Origin: Ancylomarina salipaludis
GTDB lineage: Bacteria > Bacteroidota > Bacteroidia > Bacteroidales > Marinifilaceae
DNA: 64,000 nucleotides
Assembly (NCBI RefSeq): GCF_004122035.1
Contig: NZ_SAXA01000005.1
Span: 62,001-126,000 of the forward strand
Direction: 5' to 3'
Shown here: positions 33,454 to 43,158 of the stretch, piece after piece
Layout: every line of letters starts with the position of its first letter
Numbering within the stretch: the stretch's first letter is position 1
Translations under genes and position numbers: made by a program
The notes under the pieces: generated by a model
Databases searched by the model: none
What the model saw: only the letters and a program-made list of their open reading frames with translations
Told to the model about the DNA's origin: nothing

Positions 33454-33822
33454 ATGAAAATAGCTATTCCAACAAAAGACAATCAGGTTGATTCGCATTT
33501 TGGACATTGCGAGTATTTTTCGATTGTTGAATTGACTGCCGATAATAAAATTGGCCGTATCGAATTAATGGAGTCTCCACAGGGCTGTGGTTGTAAATCA
33601 AATGTTGCCAATCAGCTTGCCGAAATGGGGGTAAAGGTGATGCTTGCTGGAAATATGGGACAGGGAGCTGTTAACAAAATTTCTCAGGCTGGTATTCAGG
33701 TTTATCGCGGTTGTTCGGGTGATGTGCGTGAGTTGGCAGAGGCCTATTTGCAAGAGACAGTTGTGGACTCGGGAACGACTTGTGCCGGACATGGTGACTC
33801 AGGTCACGTTTGCCAGCACTAG
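33454..33822 (+). CDS. NifB/NifX family iron-molybdenum cluster-binding protein with Cys-rich ends
   Basis: The 122-residue protein starts MKIAIPTKDNQVDSHFGHCEYF, a NifX-like fold with the HFGHC motif that binds metal clusters. GCGCKS near 50 and the tail CAGHGDSGHVCQH add cysteines and histidines suited to Fe-S/Mo-S binding. It follows the first NifX-like gene by 53 bases and precedes a strong terminator, closing the three-gene operon. Confidence 0.88.
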   Translation: MKIAIPTKDNQVDSHFGHCEYFSIVELTADNKIGRIELMESPQGCGCKSNVANQLAEMGVKVMLAGNMGQGAVNKISQAGIQVYRGCSGDVRELAEAYLQETVVDSGTTCAGHGDSGHVCQH

Positions 33823-33838
33823 GTTTGGAGTAAAGAGC

Positions 33839-33882
33839 AGAAAGGGGGAAATGTCTGATATGAACTTTTCCCCTTTCTTATT
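33839..33882 (+). terminator. terminator of the DUF134/NifX operon
   Basis: AGAAAGGGGGAAA and TTTTCCCCTTTCT arms surround a loop of about 14 bases and are followed by T-rich bases. The gene on the other side runs on the minus strand, so it may serve both. Confidence 0.7.
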
Positions 33883-33917
33883 GCCTTATACTTTTTTGAA
33901 GATAAAAGTCCGTTAGT

Positions 33918-35963
33918 TTAAAAGAACTTGATCTTTTGAATTAAGACTTCCATCATCAAAAATAAGAAAGCCAGAAGAAGAAATAATTTCCAGTAGGTGT
34001 TTCCACTTTCTTGTTCCTCAATCATGCTTCTCATATCCAGACTCTCAATATCGAATAAGCTGTAATTTAGTTTATATTCCTTCAGAAGATCTTGAATTTC
34101 ACCCGATGAATAAAAAGTCAGATATGACTCCTGACGGGGGTAGTTGAACGAAATTCCCGATAGAATTTGTTGGGACTGACTAATAAAATAGTTGCCTGCT
34201 TTTTTAATTTGGCTATGTGTATTTAAGAGCAATCCTTTATCAAAATGAGAAATTTGTTCGGGAATCAGGTCGATGCCGAGCTTTTTATTTTCGATATGGA
34301 ACATGGCTTTCTCGTGATTTAATTTTAAGCCATTTGCAATAGCGTATTCGCTTTCGTTTAGTTTATAATAGATTGGCAAATGGACTTGATTGTTGAGTGC
34401 GATATTGATTAAACTGGGCACAAATACAGGATGTTTAATTGCATTGGTCCATTTAGGGTGGAAGTTAAAACTTGAAATATAGAGTTTGCCTTGCCCCAAT
34501 TGTATTTGAGAGAACAGATTCTCTCCTGTATTGGTTTTCCAAAGCGGAATACTGATTCCGGTTTTTGCATCGCTCAATGTAAAATGGCGATAGACTTGAG
34601 GCAAGCGCGCGTCATCTTTCAGTTGAGTAAATACGTTTTTATAGATTTCTGCATCCAGTTCGATACTCGAAACCGTTTTATTTAAACTATCAAGTTGTGT
34701 GAATTGGCCAGCACCCAATTCATTCAATAGCTCGTTATTTGATTCATTATTATCATTTGCCGGAAGGACAAGTACTTGTCCGCCTTTGTGGATATAGTTT
34801 GAAATTTTTTGTCTGAAACCACTTTGCATATCGGTGAGTTGATTTAAGATAATCAGCTTGGTTTTACTTAAATCTTCCTGATGAAATTGTGATTTGTTAA
34901 TGTTTTTAAGGGTAAAATATTGCTTGTCAGAGAAAAGCTGACTGATGTAGCGATTCTCGTTTTCCTGATTAATACTTATGATTTCAGCACTTTTTTGAAT
35001 TTGATAAGAGAAATAAAATGTATTGTCATAGGTAATTGGGTAGTCGCTGATTTCAATTCGTCCTGAATAAATGCCCGACTGATGATTTTTGTATGGTAGA
35101 TTTAATTCTTTGTTTTCCTGAGCCTCGATATCAAAATTCGAAATGGTTTTTAAACTATCATTTATGTAGAGTTTGATTGGGATTTTTCGAAAGCTTTCAT
35201 TCGAAGCGTTGTGGATGTTGATTTTGAGCTCTTCTGTTTGATTGATTTTGTGAGCTGAGTTATCAAACCAGCACGAATCAATAAAGAGATTGTTTCGGCT
35301 CTGTGTTGACAAAGCCATTAAGCTAACCTGAAGATTGCTATCGGGTATCATCTTGTCGAAATCTGCCTGATATTTCTGAAAATCAGAAAACAGGTAAATT
35401 TTATCGTTCACGTTGGAATTGTTTTGTAAGCATTCTTTTAAAACCTGAGAGAAAAACTTGCTTTCGGCAGATGGATTTAGTTCCTGAATTTTCGATATGG
35501 CTCCTTGTTTGCTTAATGCAGGGAGTTGTCCCTTATTCTTATTATCAAGAATTCTGATTTGAGCATCTTCAGCTAAAGAATTAACAAGTTCAATGGCTTT
35601 AGATTTCGCTATTTCAATGGCAATCCCTTTTTCAGTTTCGGCATTCATACTAAAGGAATTATCCACATAAATAGAAACTGAACTCTTTTGATTTTTAGTT
35701 CTTAATGATGTTTTTTTGTTGGGGACATAGGGTTGAGCAAAGGCTATAACTAAACAGCTTAGAGCCAGCAAACGGCTGGCAAGCAATAGCCATTTTTTAA
35801 TTTTAGATCGGTTTTTATTTTCGGCAGTAAGGTCTTTTAGGAATTTCAGATTACTGAAATAGATTTTTTTGAAACGCTTAAAATTGAATAGATGAATAAT
35901 TATTGGAATCATCAAGCTTATGAGTCCCCACAGAATATTAGGATTTTGGAAGTGTAAAGGCAT
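33918..35963 (-). CDS. BatA/VWA domain membrane protein
   Basis: The 681-residue protein begins with a BatA-like aerotolerance N-terminal domain (HFQNPNILWGLISLMIPIIIHLFNFKRFKKIYFSNLKFLKDL). A second membrane helix follows near 55-75, and a von Willebrand A domain has the MIDAS-type DNSFSM near 101-106. A long beta-rich part and a final membrane helix (FLLLAFLFLMMEVLI) follow. It is envelope-bound, with most of the protein probably periplasmic. It lies 25 bases downstream of the TonB receptor gene, so co-transcription is likely. Confidence 0.88.
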   Translation of the reverse strand: MPLHFQNPNILWGLISLMIPIIIHLFNFKRFKKIYFSNLKFLKDLTAENKNRSKIKKWLLLASRLLALSCLVIAFAQPYVPNKKTSLRTKNQKSSVSIYVDNSFSMNAETEKGIAIEIAKSKAIELVNSLAEDAQIRILDNKNKGQLPALSKQGAISKIQELNPSAESKFFSQVLKECLQNNSNVNDKIYLFSDFQKYQADFDKMIPDSNLQVSLMALSTQSRNNLFIDSCWFDNSAHKINQTEELKINIHNASNESFRKIPIKLYINDSLKTISNFDIEAQENKELNLPYKNHQSGIYSGRIEISDYPITYDNTFYFSYQIQKSAEIISINQENENRYISQLFSDKQYFTLKNINKSQFHQEDLSKTKLIILNQLTDMQSGFRQKISNYIHKGGQVLVLPANDNNESNNELLNELGAGQFTQLDSLNKTVSSIELDAEIYKNVFTQLKDDARLPQVYRHFTLSDAKTGISIPLWKTNTGENLFSQIQLGQGKLYISSFNFHPKWTNAIKHPVFVPSLINIALNNQVHLPIYYKLNESEYAIANGLKLNHEKAMFHIENKKLGIDLIPEQISHFDKGLLLNTHSQIKKAGNYFISQSQQILSGISFNYPRQESYLTFYSSGEIQDLLKEYKLNYSLFDIESLDMRSMIEEQESGNTYWKLFLLLAFLFLMMEVLIQKIKFF

Positions 35964-35988
35964 AAAATACAGATGATTTTAAGTTCGT

Positions 35989-38400
35989 TTAGAATTTAGC
36001 ACTCAATTTTAGGTTCAGTTTACGAGCTGTTAAATAGTTGGGAATGGCATATTGATTCCCACGAATATCGTTGATCCAAAGGTAAGAAACGGTGTTGTTA
36101 ATATCGAATAGATTGAATATTTCCAAACCAATCCACATAGATTTAAAATGCTTCAACAATCCTTTATACTTAATTTTCTTTGTATCGAGCAATTCTTTTG
36201 AAAATCCCAAATCGGCTCGTTTGTAATCAGGCATGTTAAAACTTTGGCCCTGCTTGCCCAATTTGGGAACCCAAACGGGTAAACCACCGGCATAAATAAG
36301 GGTCAGATGCATTTTGTATGTGGGATTACCAGGCATATAATCCTGGAAAAACATTGAGAAGTTGAATCGCTGATCGCTGGGACGAGCAATATACCCTTGA
36401 TTATCTCCTAAAATATCTTCACGTGTTTTCATTAGGGAAAGACTAATCCATGATTCGGTATCGGGGACATATTCCCAATTCAGGCGAAATTCAAGTCCGG
36501 CAGCATAGCCCTTGGCTTTTTGATCACCATAATAACGCAAACGAACGTTTTCAATATCGTAAGGAATGAGCGATTTTAAATCTTTATAATAGAGTTCGGA
36601 AGACAGGCGAAAGTCTCGTTCTTTAATCTTAAACAGGTATTCATGAGCCAGAGTATAATGCCAGGCTTCCTGAGTGTTTAATTTCGAACTAATACTGCCA
36701 TCAATTTTTAAGCATTCTCTGTACGATGGCATTTGTTGATAATTGCCTACTGCCAGTCGAAACTTCATCTTTCTTTCCCAATTGGGAACAAAGTTTAACG
36801 AAAAACGGGGCGATAAAAAGGACGTGTTGCTATAGGTCCAGTGATGATAGCGAAGTCCGGCAGTTAATTGAAAATCTCCCGTGTGATTACTGAAATTGTA
36901 GTTGGCTTGCGTATAAGTCGAAAGATGTGTTCCCGAAATGCTGTTTAAGGCCTGGCGTGAATAGGCAAGACCTGTGTCAGAACCTGAAGCAGGGATAGAA
37001 TAGCCTGCCGAGTCACGATATTGCCATTCGTTTATTCGATCATCAACTTTTTCGTGTAAGGCTTTGATGCCCCATTGCAGGTGCAGTTTGTCAAAGCTGT
37101 GATCAGCCTTTAGCTTGATGCTGTTAACTTCTCGCTCCAGCTTATTATTGGCATGATCGAGATAGGTGCCGATTCCTAAGTTTTCCAGAGTTTGATCTTT
37201 GTCTCCGCCCTGACTCACAAACAAATCCTGTAAATAGTATTGGGCTTGAATATCGAATCGTTCTTTTTCGGTGGTCGAATACCTATTGGTAATGAGTTGA
37301 AACAAGTTTGTACTATTGGGTTGATATTTAAGTGTGAGGGCCTCCATATCGCTAATGAATTCGTCCTTTTCCTGACCATCGAAATACATTTTTAATTGTA
37401 GGGCATCGCTTATGGTACCAAAGTTTGTTTCTCTATCCTTGGGTTTAAATCCGTATTCATTCTTACTCAGATTTGCCCAAAGGTGAAGGCTCCACTTTTC
37501 ATTAAAGGAATAATTTACCAATGCCTGAAAGTCTTTGTAGTTGGGATTGTAGTCGCCTTCGGTGTCTAATGACGTTAATAGATAGCGGGTCGTTTTGTAT
37601 CGAAATCCGGCAAGATAAGAAAGTTTCCCATTTTTGCTTGCATTGGCAATGTGTGCGCTGGTTCCCAAGAGACTCATATCAGCCGAAGCTTCAAAATGAC
37701 GAGGGGTTTTGTATTTAATATCGAGTACCGAAGAAAGTTTGTCTCCATATTTGGCTTCGAAACCACCTGGCGAGAAAAGCACTGAAGATACCAGATCGGG
37801 ATTGATAACACTGAGCCCTTCTTGTTGACTTGAACGAACTAAATTCGGACGATAAACCTCAATATCGTTGATATAAACCAGATTTTCATCGAAGTTACCT
37901 CCTCGCACTGAATACTGAGAGCTGAGTTCGTTATTTGAACTTACCCCGGGCAAAGTTTTTAATAAGTTCTCAATACTTTCACCACCAGCAGAAGCTATTT
38001 TGTCAATTTCTTTAGTTTGTAAATAGATGCCTTTATTATGTAACTTAATTTGGGCTGCTATATTTACCTCATCCAGGTTCTGACGGTTTTCTATTAGGGT
38101 AGGATTAAAGACAATGGTCTGACCTGATTTTAGGCTAAATTCTTTTTTGAAAGTCAGGTAAGCAATATGTGAAAATTCGAGGGTTATTTCTTTCCCAGCC
38201 TCACTATAAATCTGGAAGGCTCCTTCTTTGTCAGAGGTCGTGGTCTGCGAATTTGCTGTGTTTAAAATGTGAACACCATAAAGAGTTTGACCTTCTTTGT
38301 TTTTAATAATTCCCTTAATGTTGGCCATATTTTGAGCCTGTAGTTTAGGGCAAATACCAATGAGGATAAATGTAATATAGAAGAGGATTATTCTGTGCAT
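35989..38400 (-). CDS. TonB-dependent receptor with carboxypeptidase-like domain
   Basis: The 803-residue outer membrane protein has a signal peptide (ending LQAQ). A carboxypeptidase-regulatory-like N-terminal domain follows (NIKGIIKNKEGQTLYGVHILN), then a plug domain (GGESIENLLKTLPGVSS, SQYSVRGGNFDENLVYIND) and a beta barrel ending with an aromatic residue (LSAKF). It imports a substrate through TonB energy; no SusD partner is next to it, so it is not a classical Sus pair. The ligand is unknown. The VWA gene follows. Confidence 0.9.
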   Translation of the reverse strand: MHRIILFYITFILIGICPKLQAQNMANIKGIIKNKEGQTLYGVHILNTANSQTTTSDKEGAFQIYSEAGKEITLEFSHIAYLTFKKEFSLKSGQTIVFNPTLIENRQNLDEVNIAAQIKLHNKGIYLQTKEIDKIASAGGESIENLLKTLPGVSSNNELSSQYSVRGGNFDENLVYINDIEVYRPNLVRSSQQEGLSVINPDLVSSVLFSPGGFEAKYGDKLSSVLDIKYKTPRHFEASADMSLLGTSAHIANASKNGKLSYLAGFRYKTTRYLLTSLDTEGDYNPNYKDFQALVNYSFNEKWSLHLWANLSKNEYGFKPKDRETNFGTISDALQLKMYFDGQEKDEFISDMEALTLKYQPNSTNLFQLITNRYSTTEKERFDIQAQYYLQDLFVSQGGDKDQTLENLGIGTYLDHANNKLEREVNSIKLKADHSFDKLHLQWGIKALHEKVDDRINEWQYRDSAGYSIPASGSDTGLAYSRQALNSISGTHLSTYTQANYNFSNHTGDFQLTAGLRYHHWTYSNTSFLSPRFSLNFVPNWERKMKFRLAVGNYQQMPSYRECLKIDGSISSKLNTQEAWHYTLAHEYLFKIKERDFRLSSELYYKDLKSLIPYDIENVRLRYYGDQKAKGYAAGLEFRLNWEYVPDTESWISLSLMKTREDILGDNQGYIARPSDQRFNFSMFFQDYMPGNPTYKMHLTLIYAGGLPVWVPKLGKQGQSFNMPDYKRADLGFSKELLDTKKIKYKGLLKHFKSMWIGLEIFNLFDINNTVSYLWINDIRGNQYAIPNYLTARKLNLKLSAKF

Positions 38401-38593
38401 TATTAATGTGCTAGAGTTAATTATAGGGAAAGCTAAGATACAACAGATCCTTTAGATTATGATGGGAGAATTGGGATTTATTAGTCATAAGCTTTTGTTA
38501 ATTGATTCGCAATTGATTAAATTATGCAAGTGTTTGATTTAGAATATCTAATTGAGTTTTTTGTTTTTAAATTAGTTATAAAAATTATAGGTT

Positions 38594-39049
38594 ATGGGAC
38601 AATCATTATCGAAGCTCTATGTTCATCTGACGTTTAGTACCAAAGATCGTAAACCTGATATTAAAGAGATATGGGAATTGAAATTGTATAGCTGCATCAG
38701 TTCTGTTTTTAAGAAATATGATAGTCCGGTATTAACAATCAATTCGGTTGCCGACCATGTACATATTCTATTTGCTTTGTCAAAGGATCATGCGCTTGCG
38801 ACACTTGTTGAAGCTGTAAAAAAAGAATCTGCAGAGTGGATTCGTTCCATCGGTAATATCAATAAGGATTTTGATTGGCAGGATGGTTACGGGGCTTTTT
38901 CGGTGAGTCATTTTCAGGTCGATGTGGTTACCAGATCCATCCAAAATCAGAAAAAACATCACCATAATAAGAGTTATAAAGAAGAAGTTGACGAAATAAT
39001 GGAACAATTTGGGGTGATTGAGTATGATGCTTCATATTTTTGGAATTAG
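38594..39049 (+). CDS. REP-associated tyrosine transposase-like (IS200/IS605, Y1) protein, catalytic Tyr replaced
   Basis: The 151-residue protein has the Y1 transposase fold: LYVHLTFSTKDRKP at the start, the HUH metal site HVH at residues 55-57 (ADHVHILF), and GYGAFSVS near 99-105. The segment before NQKKHH, normally V-x-x-Y-I-x-N-Q-x-x-H-H, reads VVTRSIQNQKKHH, so Ser115 (codon TCC) stands where the nucleophilic tyrosine should be. Cleavage and strand transfer would therefore fail unless another tyrosine substitutes. No accessory gene or insertion-sequence ends are obvious; it looks like a decaying or domesticated single-gene element. Confidence 0.85.
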   Translation: MGQSLSKLYVHLTFSTKDRKPDIKEIWELKLYSCISSVFKKYDSPVLTINSVADHVHILFALSKDHALATLVEAVKKESAEWIRSIGNINKDFDWQDGYGAFSVSHFQVDVVTRSIQNQKKHHHNKSYKEEVDEIMEQFGVIEYDASYFWN

Positions 39050-39438
39050 GTTAATATTGTCTGTAGGGCTGATTATAATTGAAGAAATAGAGTTTTGGAC
39101 TCTATTTTTTTGTTTTTGTCGTTTTTGTTCTTTTCAAAAAAAAAATGCGGAATGGGCATTCAAATAATCTTAACAGTAAATTTCAGCGCTATTTTTTTCT
39201 TAAAAATGGGAATGAACTGTATCTGTTGGATGAAGCATAATAATTACATAAATTTACTGTTAAATTTTTTGAGACTTGTTTGAACTAAAGGCTTTGAAGC
39301 GATTTTTAAAAGAAGTTAATTAACATGAAAAAATTATGAATATGTGTTTGTTTTATTAAAAAAAATAACAAAATTGTGCTCACTAAAATTCAAAATTAAA
39401 TAAACCTAAAATTTACAAACCTTATAAAATCGTTTTTT
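39050..39438. other. intergenic region with terminator and rocD leader
   Basis: A terminator sits at 39085-39112. The rest is AT-rich, with a run of A at 39126-39135, and leads to the ornithine aminotransferase start. A nominal ORF at 39095-39283 overlaps the terminator and has no coding character. Confidence 0.5.
39085..39112 (+). terminator. terminator after the transposase-like gene
   Basis: ATAGAGT (39087-39093) pairs with ACTCTAT (39099-39105) and is followed by a T run. Confidence 0.72.
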
Positions 39439-40668
39439 ATGACCACTACAACAAAAATGACAGCGGCAGACTACATGGAAAAAGAGTCCAATTTTGGAGC
39501 TCACAATTATCATCCACTACCAGTAGTTTTAGAAAGAGGGGAAGGCGTATATGTATGGGATACTGATGGAAAGCAATATTATGATTTTCTTTCAGCGTAT
39601 TCTGCAGTTAATCAGGGGCACTGTCATCCAAAAATTATTGGAGCTATGATGGAACAAGCACAAAAGTTAACTCTAACTTCTCGTGCATTCTATAGCAACA
39701 ACTTGGGTAAATATGAAGAATACGTGACGAAGTATTTCGGATATGATAAAGTATTGCCAATGAATACAGGAGCTGAGGCTGATGAAACAGCACTTAAACT
39801 TGTTCGTCGTTGGGGATATGATGTAAAAGGTATTCCTGAGAATGAAGCTAAAATTATTGTATGTGATGGCAATTTCCATGGACGTACAATTACAATTATT
39901 TCGATGTCAACAGATCCGGATTCTTACAAAGGATTTGGACCTTTCACACCAGGTTTTGTTGTAATTCCTTACAATGATGTTGAGGCATTGGAAAAAGAGT
40001 TGAAAGATCCTAATGTATGTGCATTTCTAGTTGAGCCTATTCAAGGTGAAGCGGGAGTATATGTACCAGAGCATGGTTTTTTGAAGAAAGCTTACGATTT
40101 GTGTAAGGCAAACAATGTTTTATTTGTTGCTGATGAGGTACAAACAGGTATCGCTCGTACAGGTAAATTATTAGCTGTTGATCACGAGGGAGTTCGTCCG
40201 GATGTATTGATTCTTGGTAAAGCTATTTCAGGTGGTGTTGTGCCGGTTTCAGCTGTATTGGCTGATGATGAAATTATGCTTTGCATTAAGCCAGGTGAGC
40301 ACGGTTCTACGTTTGGTGGTAACCCAATTGCTTGTGAAGTTGCTATTGCTGCACTTGAGGTTGTTAAAGAAGAAAAATTAGCTGAGAATGCTGAAGCAAT
40401 GGGTAAAATTTTCCGCGAAGAATTGCAAGCAGTAAAATCAGATATGATTGAGCTTGTACGTGGTAAAGGATTGCTTAATGCAGTTGTGATTAAGCCTAAG
40501 GGTGGTAAAACTGCATGGGATGTTTGTTTACGCCTTCGCGACAATGGTATGTTAGCTAAGCCTACTCACGGACATATCATTCGTTTTGCGCCTCCATTGA
40601 CAATTAACGAAACTCAGTTGCGTGAAGCAATCGAGATCATCAAGAAAACAATGGCCGAGTTCGAGTAA
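39439..40668 (+). CDS. rocD: ornithine aminotransferase
   Basis: The 409-residue class III PLP aminotransferase converts ornithine and 2-oxoglutarate to glutamate semialdehyde and glutamate. Diagnostic parts are [20 protein letters not shown] at the N-terminus, [20 protein letters not shown], the fold-typical [15 protein letters not shown], and [21 protein letters not shown], which holds the PLP lysine near residue 263. [13 protein letters not shown] and the end [10 protein letters not shown] complete it. Length and motifs match rocD rather than argD. It is flanked by terminators and is a single gene. Codon use is clearly that of a highly expressed gene. Confidence 0.95.
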   Translation: MTTTTKMTAADYMEKESNFGAHNYHPLPVVLERGEGVYVWDTDGKQYYDFLSAYSAVNQGHCHPKIIGAMMEQAQKLTLTSRAFYSNNLGKYEEYVTKYFGYDKVLPMNTGAEADETALKLVRRWGYDVKGIPENEAKIIVCDGNFHGRTITIISMSTDPDSYKGFGPFTPGFVVIPYNDVEALEKELKDPNVCAFLVEPIQGEAGVYVPEHGFLKKAYDLCKANNVLFVADEVQTGIARTGKLLAVDHEGVRPDVLILGKAISGGVVPVSAVLADDEIMLCIKPGEHGSTFGGNPIACEVAIAALEVVKEEKLAENAEAMGKIFREELQAVKSDMIELVRGKGLLNAVVIKPKGGKTAWDVCLRLRDNGMLAKPTHGHIIRFAPPLTINETQLREAIEIIKKTMAEFE

Positions 40669-40691
40669 ACAAAGAATTCTTAATTTATATG

Positions 40692-40724
40692 AAAGGGACA
40701 GTTCGAGAGGGCTGTCCCTTTTAT
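40692..40724 (+). terminator. rocD terminator
   Basis: AAAGGGACAG (40692-40701) pairs with CTGTCCCTTT (40712-40721), followed by T-rich sequence. Confidence 0.82.
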
Positions 40725-40856
40725 ATTGTATCATATTATATTGAAAAATTAAGCTTTTTTATAGTTTTACCTTTGTTTATAATATTGTTTAGTTGTTGTG
40801 TTTTTGTAAATTTGACATAAACAAAACTAATGTAATTCACTAATCAAAATTATACT

Positions 40857-41576
40857 ATGAAAAAGTTATTAATACCACTCGCTTTAATTTCATTATTAAG
40901 CTCATGTGCAGTGCATCAGGGCATTATCAGCTCATCATCATTAAATCGAAATGTAAAGTATGAAGATATTGCTTATGGTGTTTCACAGACTAAACAGGTT
41001 TTGTGCATAGGAGGGCTTTCAAAAGACGCTTTAATTTTAGAAGCTAAGCGAGAATTAATTAATAACAGACCCTTAGGCCCAAATGAAACCTACGCCAATT
41101 TTACAGTCGATTTTAAACGCTCATTTTTCCCATTCGTTAATAAAACGAAAGCCACTGTGAGTGCAGATGTGGTAAGTTTTACTGACGATTCGCAAGCCAA
41201 TCCATATACAGATAAATACAAGGATAAATTGTCAAAGAAGAGTTTAGCGAATGAGCTATTTCAGATTGGTGATTCAGTTTATATTGATCGTAATGAAGAT
41301 GCAGTTATTCTGTCGGTTGAAGATATCGATAAAGTTAGGATCCTGATTAAAACTAAAAATGGGAATTCTAAAACAAGATTAATATCTACCAATAAAATCT
41401 ATTCCAAAAGTAAAAGTTATAAAGGCTTCAAGGTGGGAGAGATGTACATTTATTCCAGAAGCTTAAATGATAATATGGTTAAAACCAGTGGACGAATTAT
41501 TGCTTTGGGCTTGGATGAAATCATTGTAAAATCAAATTCAGGAGAGCTTAAACATTTGGATTACGAGAGTGAATAA
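40857..41576 (+). CDS. lipoprotein of unknown function
   Basis: The 239-residue protein has a signal peptide and lipobox LLSSC (Cys17). The N-terminal half contains GVSQTKQVLCIGGLSKDALILEAKRELI followed by FTVDFKRSFFP, resembling a family of Bacteroidota lipoproteins around DUF6567, though I cannot assign it firmly. A second, beta-rich half (NEDAVILSVEDIDKVRILIK) looks like a pair of small barrel domains. It is monocistronic between terminators. Confidence 0.65.
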   Translation: MKKLLIPLALISLLSSCAVHQGIISSSSLNRNVKYEDIAYGVSQTKQVLCIGGLSKDALILEAKRELINNRPLGPNETYANFTVDFKRSFFPFVNKTKATVSADVVSFTDDSQANPYTDKYKDKLSKKSLANELFQIGDSVYIDRNEDAVILSVEDIDKVRILIKTKNGNSKTRLISTNKIYSKSKSYKGFKVGEMYIYSRSLNDNMVKTSGRIIALGLDEIIVKSNSGELKHLDYESE

Positions 41577-41969
41577 GTGCGTGTTTATTTGTAAAGATAA
41601 GATTACAAAGACAGTTCTAAAGGACTGTCTTTTTTTATGCCCTTATTATTCGATTTTGCAGAATAAAATGAATTTTGATCTCATAGTAAGATGTGGCATT
41701 TAAAAATTAAATATATTTTTTAGAATGCCCATTATAATTACTCTCCGAGTTTTCAGCATCGATTCGTTGTGAGTGAATGAAATAATCAATAGAAATTAAA
41801 TTGTTATTGTTAATAGATATTGATTAAATTAGTATTTTATGTATTGCATATTAGTTGGTTATATCTTTTGTCTGTTTTAGCAGAACTGCATTTATGGGAT
41901 TTCTTTTTAAAGTTTGAAACCGAATTATAAAAAATAAAATTAATGATAGTATACACTAAAAAGTAAAAC
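41577..41969. other. intergenic region
   Basis: Contains the terminator at 41607-41637 and about 330 AT-rich bases without a gene; the promoter of the next gene is expected near its right end. Confidence 0.4.
41607..41637 (+). terminator. terminator of the lipoprotein gene
   Basis: AAAGACAGT (41607-41615) pairs with ACTGTCTTT (41624-41632), followed by T. Confidence 0.8.
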
Positions 41970-42869
41970 ATGGAACTCAATGTGTGTAATAATATGGGAC
42001 AATATCTGATTGATGAATGTATTGCAATGGTTAAATATCTTTCTGCCGAAGGTTCAGCGATTCCATCAGAAGCAAAAAAAATAATTGATATCAATAAAGG
42101 AAAGGTTTCTGAATGGGAGAGTCATGAAATATTAAACTTGCATAAATGTCTTTCACTCAAAGTAGCTCCGGCTCGACCCAAAACCATCTCTCTCTTATAC
42201 AAGGAAGCGCAGAAGAATAAGTGGTTAGCTTTTTTGGGACCAGTTGGTCTTGTCCGAAGATTGATGGCAACAACCTTACTTTCTTTAGTCAGTTTTATTC
42301 TAATTAGTTTATCTCCCCATGTAAATAATGCTTCGGTTTCAAAAGGCATACTTGCTGATCATGGTTTTGAGTTATTGCTGAATCTGATGTTTTTTCTTTC
42401 AGCAGCTGCATTAGGTGCCTGTTTTAGCAATCTTTTTCAAGCCAATAAATACATCGTCAACGGAACATATGATCCGAAATACGAGAGTTCCTATTGGATC
42501 CGTTTTGTATTAGGACTTATTGCGGGTTTGATGATGGCAGTGCTTATTCCGGCTTCACTTGAGGTTCAGCAGTCACCAGGTATTGGTTTCCTTACAGTTC
42601 CTATATTGGCGATGTTGGGTGGTTTTTCGGCTTCTCTTTTTTATCGTATTTTGAATCGTGCCGTCACAACTGTTGATACTTTGTTGACAGGCCTTACTGA
42701 TAAAAATAGCGATAATAAGACTCAGGAAAGACTTCTCAAACAGAATCAGCAACAAACTTTGGAGAAGCAACAGATTGTTGAAGAATTGTTGAGTTTAAAA
42801 GCGGAAGTGAAAGAAGGTGATGTTAATGAGAAACTAAAAAATACCATTAATAAGATATTGATGAATTAG
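41970..42869 (+). CDS. four-helix membrane protein with C-terminal coiled coil
   Basis: The 299-residue protein has a soluble N-terminal part (1-90, with IPSEAKKIIDINKGKVSEWE). Membrane helices lie near 95-113, 125-145, 175-193 and 205-225, and a Q-rich coiled coil (residues 245-290) follows. No catalytic motif was seen. The function is unknown; the coiled coil suggests oligomers or a membrane scaffold. A terminator follows at 42893-42928. Confidence 0.65.
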   Translation: MELNVCNNMGQYLIDECIAMVKYLSAEGSAIPSEAKKIIDINKGKVSEWESHEILNLHKCLSLKVAPARPKTISLLYKEAQKNKWLAFLGPVGLVRRLMATTLLSLVSFILISLSPHVNNASVSKGILADHGFELLLNLMFFLSAAALGACFSNLFQANKYIVNGTYDPKYESSYWIRFVLGLIAGLMMAVLIPASLEVQQSPGIGFLTVPILAMLGGFSASLFYRILNRAVTTVDTLLTGLTDKNSDNKTQERLLKQNQQQTLEKQQIVEELLSLKAEVKEGDVNEKLKNTINKILMN

Positions 42870-42892
42870 TTGAATACTTGTTTATGATAATG

Positions 42893-42928
42893 AATAAGGA
42901 GCAGTTCGCAAGAGCTGTTCCTTATTTA
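42893..42928 (+). terminator. terminator of the four-helix membrane protein gene
   Basis: AATAAGGAGCAG (42893-42904) pairs imperfectly with CTGTTCCTTATT (42915-42926). Confidence 0.75.
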
Positions 42929-43158
42929 TTTTTATAAACCAAGCTTTGCTGAAGTGTGGTTTTTTACATCGTTCAGGCAGCAAGTTTTTATATCTGATAA
43001 TGAGTTTTTTCCTCGTTGGTTTAATCTTATTGATCAACTTATTTCATAGATTTGCGGGCATCTAACAGAGGTTGATTGTACCTGTTAGCAATGGGATCAA
43101 CTTTTACCGTTTATCCAATCACATGCAATAAGATGAATTAAAAAATAAATAGAATAAA

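Noticed and set aside
39095-39283. Plus-strand ORF of 62 codons after the transposase-like gene
   Set aside because: It lies on the terminator and has low-complexity, non-coding composition.
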